Source: Tethya wilhelma (taxonomy: Eukaryota > Porifera > Demospongiae > Tethyida > Tethyidae). From it: DNA of 64,000 nucleotides. The stretch is taken from NCBI GenBank assembly GCA_964030475.1, contig CAXIPT010000003.1:6702511-6766510 (forward strand). The letters are read 5' to 3'. The position numbers and the translations under genes are program-made. The notes under the pieces are model-generated. The model saw nothing but the letters and a program-made list of their open reading frames with translations. It did no database searches and was not told the origin of the DNA. Positions 45,638-57,600 of the stretch are shown in pieces (the stretch's first letter is position 1; every line of letters starts with the position of its first letter).

Positions 45638-46097
<460 letters not shown>

Positions 46098-46416
46098 TCA
46101 TTGGCAACTGGCTATAATAATATATGTATCAACATTCAGCAATGGAGTATTAAGTCCAGGTAGTATTGTGTGACATTGTATGTACTGTCAGGTACATGTA
46201 TAGTATACAGTAGATATCTGCTAAGTGATCCTGCTTCCATTCTGCTACTCTCAAGTTTCTATTTATCTTGGTCATACACTCAATTCATCATAAAATAATT
46301 GTAGACAATGACCATAGCTTAACCTACTAATGTAACAGTATAAAGTGAGTAAGTTAAAAGTTTATGATCCATCATCGTACAATTGATGAATGCTGTCATA
46401 CTTTGGTTCTAAGTTA

Positions 46417-49400
46417 TCAAGTGAGAGAAGCATTTTCAGGTTGTTTAGTGTTCTGTACTTCATCATAGTTCCTTCCATACACTGGGTTGTCTAGCTCACG
46501 CTCATAACCATCTTCTCTTTGCTCATACCTGTATTCAAACATAATTGTTGTAATGAGTAACAAAAAAAAAATGAGTAACTAAGGCATGGAGAGTACTCTG
46601 CTCAAAGGAACTGTTTTGACATTTTGTAATGTTTTTTGTTCATACTTGAGTACCATGTTTGTGAACGTTTTGCATACTACTCCATGTATTGTGCATTTTG
46701 GTGTTGTTGGCATAATAGTGCTACGTGGTAGGTCAGCTGTTATTTACAATTCTAAGTAGCTTGCATAAAATGCGAGGTTTCTGGTCATGTTCATTTATAG
46801 TAACTTGTATCCTGGGAAGCCATACTATTAACTAATTTTTTCATGGTGTATAATGTGAAGAAACATGAGCAAGGGGAAAACCAAGGGCAATATGGTCATA
46901 CTGCTCTCGGCTTTCCCCTTCATATTTTCCTAGCTGGGAGTCGTTCAAGTCTCTGAAAAGATACTCCAGCGCTTCAAATAAACTCTAGAAGACTTCAAGA
47001 AGACAAAGTTAGTGTTGCTTTCCCTCGTAGACAATATTGTTCTTTGTTTGAAGTGTGAATTTTAACGTATAAACTGCCAAAGTTGACTAAACTCTTGCTC
47101 AAGTCAAAACTGGTCTCAAACAGCTCAAACATGGAAAGAAACTAGCGACAAGTCTAAGCGCTGGGATACAAGCATTTTAGAACATGCCTACTGATAGGCA
47201 TTATCGAAATATACTCAGTAATATTGGTAAACCCCAGAGCTCTGCCCTTGGGTTTACTCAATATTATACCTCGTGTATTTTGATAACACCCTAGTAGGCA
47301 TGTTCTAACATATACAAAACACGACTTATATAGTGGCACAGTTCCTTTAATATGAGCTAGGACAATAGATTACTTTTAATTCATTTGCAATCTTATCATA
47401 TCTACACACCGTGCCTTCACACCTCTTTTGGATAACAGAATACTCAAGACTATACATAACTGATTGAAACTATTTCCACTTTTAATCATTCTCTGTTGTC
47501 AAGTATGTACTCAAAGTGTTGCAACAAAAATTGGGCATTGGGCTGTTGAAACGTAAGCAAAAGTTTGTTTCTGCATGGTGAAGTCTGTTCAAATCTACCA
47601 TTATAAAGTAGTACATACACTAAAGTTTTTATGCTCCTTCTCACAACAAATTTTTTGGGGACATTTCATATACTTATACTGTAAATGGTTCCCTTCAGCA
47701 CCAGCCCTATATATACTAAGCCCTTCTCTCTCCTCTTGTAACCTACTCTTGTTTGTTGGTGGTGTCTCTCCCAGTGGCGGTGCTCCTCCTCACCATGATG
47801 ACACAGCCTACGATGACAGCCACCAGAGCCATCAGCAGTACTCCTGAGACCACTCCCAACACAGCCACTGCTGCCACCAGTGGCCCAGACCCTGTGTCCT
47901 GTTGACCCTCTGGACCACCCTGCTCCTCTGGTGGAGTAGAGGTGCTCTCCATCCCTCCCACAGGCTGACTGGATGTAGACATACCTCCCATAGGCTGACT
48001 GGTGGTAGTTGTAGGAGCTGTAGAGTGTAGTTGGGACTACACTACTTTAACCTTTTTAATTTCTAAGATTAATTTCAGGCTAGAAATACATTCACTCTAC
48101 TGTATATGGATAATATTTTAGGAAGAGCAGGAGTAAAGTTGCTTTTTGTAGTATACTAATTCCACCTGATATGATGGCCATGCACTATAATATTATTACC
48201 TTGTTCCTGGATGGAACATTTCACTCCCACATCCAGTGAGTGATCACAGCTCCTCATGTCACTTACTCCACAGCTGAGTAGAGTTGATTCCTTTCCAGTG
48301 CATTCAAAATTAGCTAAGTAAATGATTCCTTCCCTCTTCCAAATGAGTTATTGATTCCCACTTTTTTGAATGCTAAATGTGGTATTGGTAAGCATACATA
48401 CATGTGTTAAACAATTTTTTTAGCTTACTTGTGCCAGAGTAGCCTAGCTGTCTGCATGTGACAGTGGCATCAGCTTCACTCCATGAGTGATCACAGACAC
48501 TGCTCCATTGGTTGTTAATGCACACCTCAACACGACCTTCACCTTCACCACTACCATTGACCAACTGAATTGCTCCAGTTTGGCATACTGTGGGGACTAA
48601 AGAGATAAATCCATATACTACACTTTACCTGTGCATGTTTAAGCAGGGAATTTGAACTTGAATCCAAATTTAAGAATTTGAACTTGAATCCAAATTTCCT
48701 TGTTTAGACTGCATGAAACTAAACCATTACGTGTGTGTCTGGCGGCAGTGCCTGTTTATATAGTATACATCAACTTTCAGCAACACCTAAAGTATACACC
48801 ACATGCAGCACTAGGGTCTCACTCACACATTTGCCTAGTGTGATTATACTGTATAGGTGGAAATATTGACGGTCAAAAAATTTGACGGTTTGCTCCGCAA
48901 AACGTAAAATAAAAATATTGACGAATTTAAATTTGACGATTTGCGTGTGCGCATAATACATTCATATACGGCGCCCAAAATATTGGCGGATTTAAATTTG
49001 ACGATTTGAACTTTGACCATCAAACTGTCAAATTAAAATCCCTGTCAATATTTCTACCTATATACAGTAATACAAAACACATCTATAGTCACCATTGCAA
49101 AGCACTCCAGCAGTTTCCCCATGAGAACAGCTAGCTCTCCCATCAGTTGTAAAGCTACACTGTGATAGAGATTCTGTGGTTTCATTACACTGGACATTAT
49201 TTAAGATAATTGGGTCAATAGCTGGTTCTCCTAATGCTGACTGCTGTACAGCAATAGCACCTGCAGCACACAAACATAACTGACTTCATAACGATATTTA
49301 TATATAGCCTAGTATTTAGCTTTTGTACCATCCCTAGGGAATCCTAGTTGGTAGCACACAACCCCAGCATCCACTGCATCCCATTGGTCATCACAAACAG

Positions 49401-50634
49401 AGCCCCACCTCCCATTGGTACACACCTCCACTCGACCATTGGCTGGTCTTCTTCCTTTAACAAATTGAGTTCCATCAACCAATCTTACATCTCCATCGCT
49501 ACAAGGAGCTGTAGTGGTAATGTTTTGATTCCCTGATACAATCATGAGAATAGCCTTACTGACCTCACCTAGCATACAAGACACCTGAGCATCATTATTA
49601 TGATCAGTCCTGCCACTCATTTCTTTCATACAATCCCACAATCTCTTCTCGGCTCTGTTACATTGAAAGTCACTGAAATGTATTGGACCTGATCCTAACT
49701 CAAAATCAACCTCAAATTGGCTTATCCCTGAATAGTTGTAACAATTTTATACAATGTATTAACAAGAAACAGTTCATGCTGTAATACCTTCATTAGAAAA
49801 GCCCAATTGGCCACATGCTATATTGGCTTCAACAGTTCCCCATCCATTGGAGTCAATAGTCCCCCACTGTTGATTGAAGCATATCTCCACAAGACCCTCT
49901 AACTCTTGATTAGGGTCTCCAGTTCTCAATCTAATTTCACCATCTCTACACTGTGCTGTATGCATAAATATTTCAGGAACAGTTGAACTACATGTAGGTG
50001 AGCTATACATGTACAATGTACCTGGTTCACATTGTATTCCGGCTCGTTGGGTGCAACTTGAGACACCATCACAGACTGATTCAAATCTCCTATCAAACAT
50101 CGTGCACTTTACATCTCCCTCAGTGTCACTGCTACTACCAGCACCATTATCAATCAGCATTGCTAGAGATCCTATATTAACCATATAAAGTCAAGTGCTG
50201 GTAAATTTATCTTGCTGACTTATAATTATAACCATGAATCTTCCTACCTGTTTTAGAAAATCCAAGGTGCTGACACACTGTAGCAGCTGTGTCATTGTCC
50301 CAGTTGCTGTCACCACATACAGTGTACCAATCCTTTGGTGCAAATATTGGTGAAAATAAACCTGGAGGATCATAGCATATATCCACTCTACCACTGAGCT
50401 GGCTTGTATTACTGCCTTTATCTGAGACTATCCTGAAGTATCCTTCCTGGTCATCATCACAAGGAAACATAGTCCCTCTTACTGCAGGTTAATATGAAAA
50501 CTGATCTCACCAGAGATGTCATCTGTTTTATCTCTATGCTATACAGTTACATTACCTTGGTTTGTGATACACAAACTGACAAGTTGTACTATTAACAAGA
50601 GTACAGGACTACTGTAGACAGACACAGTCTTCAT
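46417..50634 (-). CDS. SRCR-repeat transmembrane receptor A (one frameshift)
   Basis: Eleven exons, phase 1 except the last: 50556-50634 (signal peptide [14 protein letters not shown]), 50248-50481, 50022-50171, 49788-49955, 49569-49727, 49329-49508, 49093-49260, 48429-48587, 48200-48360, 47747-48017 and 46417-46528. Exon pairs encode four scavenger-receptor cysteine-rich domains; the third has [17 protein letters not shown]. Next come a Thr/Pro-rich stalk, one transmembrane helix ([20 protein letters not shown]) and a tail with ELDNPVYG, an NPxY sorting signal. Predicted role: cell-surface recognition of microbes or debris. The ninth exon is 161 nt where 162 is needed: one G is missing from AGAGGGAAGG (AGAGGGGAAGG in receptor B), causing a stop. 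Either a pseudogene or a sequence error. The gene lies antisense, just upstream of DNAAF5 exons. Confidence 0.82.
46530..47746 (-). other. Long intron of SRCR receptor A
   Basis: Contains the palindromic element at 47177-47308 and a small hairpin near 46871-46920 (AAGGGGAAA...TTTCCCCTT). No exon needed by phase. Confidence 0.5.
47177..47308. mobile_element. 132-bp palindromic MITE-like element
   Basis: Perfect ends TTAGAACATGCCTACT / AGTAGGCATGTTCTAA, with inner arms GGTAAACCC / GGGTTTAC. It folds nearly end to end. Confidence 0.7.
48847..49069. mobile_element. MITE in SRCR-A intron (TACTGTATAGG type)
   Basis: 223 bp, related to 26428-26648 in inverted order (AATATTGACGGTC...GGCGCCCAAAATATTGG). 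The TIRs are imperfect. Confidence 0.8.
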
Positions 50635-50741
50635 TCTAGCAAATGGGCCTGACTTAGCACAACTCAAACTTTTCCTGTTTCCATGTACAGAGTGAATATT
50701 TGTATGGCTGCATGTAGTTACTCCAACCCTGTGTGATGTCA

Positions 50742-51600
50742 GTCACTGTGGTGGTTGCCAAATATGAGGGGGAGAACTAGCCTCTAGCTCTCCTTCCTTA
50801 TTTTTCAAGGAGGGAGGGGCCTGGGTTACAGGGTATATGAAGTTAAGAGTAGATTTGCTAACAGATATTATGTGGATAAAAACATACTTTATCTGCTTGT
50901 ATATACACATGTGTCACTACCACCATGTGTTGCTACATACATGGTTGTACCTGGCTTGAATGAAAGTGACCTTCTCACTAGCACCATGCATGTTTAGGTT
51001 GGTGGCATGTTCAGTTTGTACTTAGTGACCTCTTAAGGATTCTTGTAGTCCATGTACTTTCTCATGTCAGATATAGTAGAGTATGTTGGTTTTCACTTTT
51101 CAGTTTGCTTTAGAGCTTGTAGATCACACCCAATGAACTCTACAAAACCTTTCAAGATAACCATACAATACACTGTTGTAGATGCAGCTGGTAAACACAT
51201 ACTTTTAAGAAGCCTCATTCCCAGGCCCTTCTCCTGGTGTTTTGTTTGGGAAAAAGAGTACAGAGAAAGCCCACGCAGGTTAATGGTGTATTCTGCTGAT
51301 TGCGTGCTACTGTGGCAATATAGGAACAGACTCTGAGTTGTGTGTGTAAATGTCTAAACATGTCCCTTTTATCACTATTAAACTAGTGGTTCATTTTTTG
51401 CACTAGAGTACATGTTGTACTTAATACAAGGATATTCACAAATGTCATTTCTTCATCCTGCAATGGACAATTAATGACTTCCTCTCTCTGCACACTCACA
51501 CACACACTAGTTCTGACAGCTGGGAGGACCAACTTACACCATACCTCAGAGGCAACATAATAGCCTATCAGCTCACTACATTTGACTGCCTCTTATCACT
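50742..51600. pseudogene. Scrambled DNAAF5 exon fragments
   Basis: Direct decayed copies of DNAAF5 segments: ~50742-51040 resembles 59410-59545 (CCAAATATGAGG; CACTAGCACCATG..TGTTTAGGTT) and 51110-51505 resembles 59930-60180 (AATG.ACTCTACAA..CCT; CATTTCTTCATCCTGCAATG). Then 51510-51594 is the reverse complement of exon 60188-60289 (AGCTGGGAGGACCAACTTAC). No continuous frame; the mix of orientations marks a rearrangement. Confidence 0.75.
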
Positions 51601-51674
51601 GAGTAAGTAGGAACCATAATATGTCTGCATAGCTAAGCTATATTTACGGTTATTCAGTTTTCCTCTCCTTCCAG

Positions 51675-54600
51675 TTTCACCTCCTCTGTTGAGGACCTCA
51701 GTCCCGTCCTTCCCCTCTTAGTGCCTGTCATTGTCTCCAGACTGGGGAGTCAGGAGGTCACTGAACCCTCGGAGGAACTGCGACTCTCTCTTGTGTCCCT
51801 CCTCACCTCCATCGTTGGGTCATGTCGCTCTCAAATGGCACCTTATCTCAATGACATGATTATTATACTGCAAAGAACTATTGTTGATCCTTTCCCTGAA
51901 GTTAAGAAGGTTAGCAACTGCTCTTCTTTTTGCGTTTCAATCTGTAAGACTTGACTAGTTAGTTCTGTATGCCTCCTCTGTAGGAGAGTTGCAAATGCAG
52001 TGCAATGTTGGCTGAATCCATACCAGCAGCATTTCACCAGCAATCAGAGTCCCTGGCCAAACCTTTACTCCAATCAATGACTCACCAGCACTCTAAAGTC
52101 AGAGTGGCATGTGTCAAGGTACTCTACAGTCAGTTCACTATAGATGTACTCTATAGCCATACCTACACCTGTACTCTCACTTGCATCATTAATCAAATTT
52201 CATCGATATCCCCCTTCATGCTTTGTAGGCCTTTGGTGCAACTGTCCGCTATGGCTCACCCAACCCTATCAATGATTCTCTGCCCATGTTAGCTCAGCGA
52301 GCATGTGACTCCACTCCATCAGTGAGATCCTGCCTGGCTGATGTCACTGGCAACTGGCTGTTGGACCTTCCTGACAGGTATGTATTGTACATGACTTTCT
52401 TTAGAATTGAGCAACTACATTAGGGAGTACAAGTATAGCCATCTAGTTTGGTGACCCTTACCTAATGTGGTGGTGATGTACTGCAAAGTTAGCTTTCAGC
52501 AGTGGAATACTAATGTCTGGCATATCATGTGTAGGTGTGCTCATCGTTAGTCAGGTACCATCTTATTATATACAGTCTTGCATTATAAATTTGCTTTCAG
52601 GTATTTTTCTGTCACACAAACTGATTTCCATTTGTCTTGGTCACGTGAACCATTAATAACAAAAAGACTCACTGTGTTGGTGATCATTACATTTTATCCC
52701 TATATCAGTGTACTCCATATAGAAGCTATTATTCCGCCTGCTTGTAGATTGGTGGATTTTGTTCATGTGAACTGCAGAGCTTCTTCAAATTCCCTCTCTT
52801 CATGTTGTATTGAGCAACATATTTGTGGGTGATCCATGACTATGCACTAGCCCATAATTTGATAATAATAGTTTGCTGTGTAGCAGGCTATATATATAGT
52901 TCCCTGTCTCTAGTGCTTGGAACAAGACAAGAACTGTTGCTCATGCAAAATTCTGCACAAATTCTGCTTGATTGAAAGAGAGTGACATTATTAGAACACA
53001 CTTTCCTGGTAAAATAAGACTATATGTGGATACTGTCATATTTTGGCTCTAAGTTTTCAGGTTCAGCATATTCAGGTTGTTTGATGTTCTGTACTCTATC
53101 AATGTCTCCTACATATACTGGATTGTTGTAGCCATCTCCTGCTTGCTTATCAATGTACCTGAAGAAATGTCAGCTAGGCTGTATTTAGCACATTACATAT
53201 ATATATATATGGCATGCAGAGTACTCCCCTTATGTAAGGACAATGGATTTCATCAAAATAGAGGTCTTGACTATATAAGCAGTTCTGTATACTACAACAG
53301 ATTTTTGTTACAACCTCCAAAATATGCTCTTTTGCTAAATTGATCCAGTAATATTGAACAGTTTACTAAATAAGCACTAGCCCTACTAAGCCCTTCTCTC
53401 TCCTCTTGTAACCTACTCTTGTTTGTTGGTGGTGTCTCTCCCAGTGGCGGTGCTCCTCCTCACCATGATGACACAGCCTACGATGACAGCCACCAGAGCC
53501 ATCAGCAGTACTCCTGAGACCACTCCCAACACAGCCACTGCTGCCACCAGTGTCCCAGCTAGACCCTGTGTCCTGTTGACCCTCTGGACCATGGTATAAG
53601 TCACTTATACAATACTCATACCACCAGATATGATAGTATTAACCTTGTTTCTGAGCAGAACATTTCACTCCCACATCCAGTGAGTGGTCGCAGCTCCTCA
53701 TGTCACTTACTCCACAGCTGAGTAGAGTTGATTCCTTTCCAGTGCATTGAAAGTTGCTAAAAAAATGGTTCCTTCCCCTCTTCCAAATGAGTTATTGATT
53801 CCCGCTTCCCTATTGGCTATAATGGATGTGATATTTGTAAGCATATATACATACGTGTGTTAAAACAAATTTGTTAGCTTACTTGTGCCAGAGTAGCCTA
53901 GCTGTCTGCATGTGACAGTGGCATCAGCTTCACTCCATGAGTGATCACAGACACTGCTCCATTGGTTGTTAATGCACACCTCAACACGACCTTCACCTTC
54001 ACCACTACCATTGACCAACTGAATTGCTCCAGTTTGGCATACTGTGGGGACCAAAAAAGAGAACCCCATAATTATATTATAAATATTATTGTATAGATGT
54101 AAAATTGGCCAGGGAATTCAATTTGGCAGATTGCCAGATGATACTTAGTACCAACTAATTAAAATCTATAGTGTGCAATATGTATACATATGTACGTGCA
54201 AAATTAATTGAAAGTAAATTAATTTTTTGCTGGCTATAATTATGCTAATTCTGTGTATGATCTTATAATGTGTTCAACATGGTTCTCTTGCTCTGAAAGT
54301 TTCTAAACACAATGCATCGCTCCTTTCTTAATTAAGTGGGTAAAATCTAAACGTTTACATTTTCGTGTCACAATCAGACGGATGTATATGTACAGTATTA
54401 GTTAGTATTGTATCCAGCAAACCATTGCAACGCACTCCAGCAGTTTCCCCATGAGAACAGCTAGCTCTCCCATCAGTTGTAAAGCTACACTGTGATAGAG
54501 TTTTTGTAGTTTCACTACATTCAACATTATTCAAGATAATTGGGTCAATAGCTGGCTCTCCAAATGCTGACTGCTGTACTGCAATTACACCTGCATCATA

Positions 54601-57600
54601 TGAACATAGCTGACTTCATAATGACATATGTATAGCCTAGTATTTAGCTTTTGTACCTTCTCTAGGGAATCCTAGTTGGTAGCACACAACCCCAGCATCC
54701 ACTGCATCCCATTGGTCATCACAAACAGAGCCCCACCTCCCATTGGTACACACCTCCACTCGACCATTAGCTAGATTCCCTTGAGTTCCATCAACCAATC
54801 TTACATCTCCATCACTACAAGGAGCTGGTTTTAGTGTGTACTATTATGCAGTAATCCATGTCACTTGTGAGCTATGTTGAGTATACCTCACCTGACATAC
54901 ACAACACACGAACATCATCATCATGGTCATCTGTAGCATCTGTCCTGTTTTGACAGTCTCTCAGACTCTCTTCATTTCCATCACAGTCAAACCTCCGAAA
55001 ATGGATTGGTCCTGTTCCCAACTTAGTATTCAAGCTTGTAGCCCCTATAGAAGTCAGTGTCATATACTGCAAAGCTATTTTATTGGTCAAGTTTAAGTAG
55101 AGAACCTTGTACCTTCATTAGAAAACCCTAGTTGACCGCATGCAACATTAGCATCATTATTTCCCCATCTATCTGAGTCAATTGTCCCCCACTGTTGGTT
55201 GAAGCATATCTCCACAAGACCCTCTAACTCTTGATTGGGGTCTCCAGTTCTCAGTCTAATCTCACCATCTCTACACTGAGCTGATGGAGATATTTAGAGC
55301 TAAAATCAATTAAACTATATCAAATATAGCTACAAATACCTGGTTCACAGTGTATTCTGGCTGGATGGCTACAACTGGAGACAGTATCACAGACTGACTG
55401 TAATCTGTCAAATGCAGAACACTCAACAGCCACCCCACTGGCGCCATCGTCAACATCAAGCAGCACTGCTACTGATCCTTCAAACAGTCAAATATCACTA
55501 GTTATTTGACTGACCTACGACCATGAATCCTCCTACCTGTAGAAAATCCCAGATGCTGACACACTGTAGCAGCTGTGTCATTGTCCCAGTTGGCACTGCA
55601 CACACTGTACCAATTCCTTGATTGACCTCTAGGCTCATAGCATATCTCCACTCTACCACTGAGCTGGCTTGTGTCACTGCTACCTTCATCTGAGACTATC
55701 CTGAAGAATCCATCTTGGTTGCCATCACAAGAAAATTGTGTTCCTCTTACTGCATGATACTTTCTATAAACATCCACTTACATACAATGTCACTGTGATA
55801 CATTACCTTGGTTTGTGATGCACAAGCTGGCTAGCTGCACTAACAAGAGTATGGGGCTACTGTAGAAAGACACAGCCATCATTTTAATACAATCCAGCTG
55901 ACTTGGTTAGTACAATCCAGCTGACTTGGCAATGCCTTTAATTTACTTCCTAGTTTGAAGATTACTCTACATACCAAAATACTGGTTTTTTGAGTGCCTG
56001 TATTTCTACCACTTCTAATTTGCTACTCACTACACTTCCTTGCTATTGTTCATTTATACCCATTGTTCTCCTCCCAGGTATTCCTACCATCCCAAGTTAG
56101 TGCCCCTCCTCCTGACCTCCCTCTCTGATGAGGTGGAGGAGATCAGAGTCAAGTCTCACCAACTCTGGGATAAGGTATCATGACAGTGAAAGCTCCATGA
56201 GGGCTTCCACCATAGATAATGTATACTACGTAACCGGGATTGGAAACGCTGTATTGCTAATACAGACACTCCAAGTTGTATAGTTCCAGTGATAATTAGT
56301 GAAAATCATTAAAATTTATGTGCGCACGCATGCCCGTGAATTACGTTGTCTTGACAGTTGCATAGCGCTAGCAGCCGTGAAGAGTCATCATGGAAGCTGA
56401 ACAGTTTAGCATTGAATCAGGTAAGTTATATAAAATACAGACCTATTAACTATTGAAACAAGCTTTATATTATATAATCATTCTTTTGTTCTTAGGAATT
56501 GTGAAGAAAGCAATTGATCATCTTGTTACTGACAAAGGATTTTGTTTACAGCCTGTTCCAACATCTACAAGTGAATCACTTTCAACTGCCTTAAAACTTG
56601 AGGAGTGGATGGAGATAGTTGGAAACACAAAAGAATTAAACAATATTTTCTCCAAGCTATTCGCAGGATTGAAACAATGCATGCCACAGCTAAATGGGTA
56701 AACGTTGACTGAAGTGAAGAAAGAATCAATGTGGAGAATGTTCTACCAGCATCGAATTTCTGCTCCATTCCAGGCTGCATGTGGAAAGAATGCATAAATT
56801 ATCAATGTCTACTGATATTGAACCACTTTGCTACCAGTACATCACAGATAAGGTGCTCAAGCAAATGTTTGAACAGTATACTTCCAACCATACAGTAGTC
56901 AGGAAAATGCAGCCACTGTCACCTCACTGACGTATGAAGAAGCCAATGCTCTTAGATATGTGTGTTTCAAGGTTCGAAAAAACACCACTGACTCCTCACA
57001 CTACCTGAAAGACAAGATGCTTCGACTCCAGGCATAAAGGACAAACAATTACTTAAAGTTGTCAGTGATGACGATATCATGTTCTACTAGAGTCTGTTAA
57101 CTGTAGGAATTGAAGAAGCATAGGGTGGAGTTTTGCTCAAAATGATCGTGAATTTATTCATTATCGTTTGGGGGTTTTCGTTTGCATCAGAACCAGAATA
57201 TGTTGAGCCAACTTTGACAGCACAAAGTAAGTTCTTTTCATGGGTACTACATTCCTTGATACTCGTTTTCATCTTAAATAGGCCTAAACAAAAACTAGAA
57301 AGCTTTGAAACTGAGAGTATAAATTCATGTACAACAATGCAGCCATCTTTTTTTTTGTAGGGACTAACCAGTCTCTAGTTGTCTCCACACTGTAGTGTTG
57401 AAAAAAGTGAATAAACAAGTAGTAAAAATTTCAAAAATATATAAGTAGTGTAGGAATGGGCAGGATGGTAAAAAGTATTGGAACAAGGCATGGTCTCAAT
57501 TTCGGCACATGACTACTTCATTTTTATACCCAACGCAGTAATTAATAAGCTATGGTACCGGTACTATTATGCAGATCATTGCGATTTATGACACTGAGGA

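Noticed and set aside
57139..57226. Short frame that looks like a signal peptide ([20 protein letters not shown])
   Set aside because: GFSFAS and its position fit the decayed gene inside the P-like element better than a new secreted protein.
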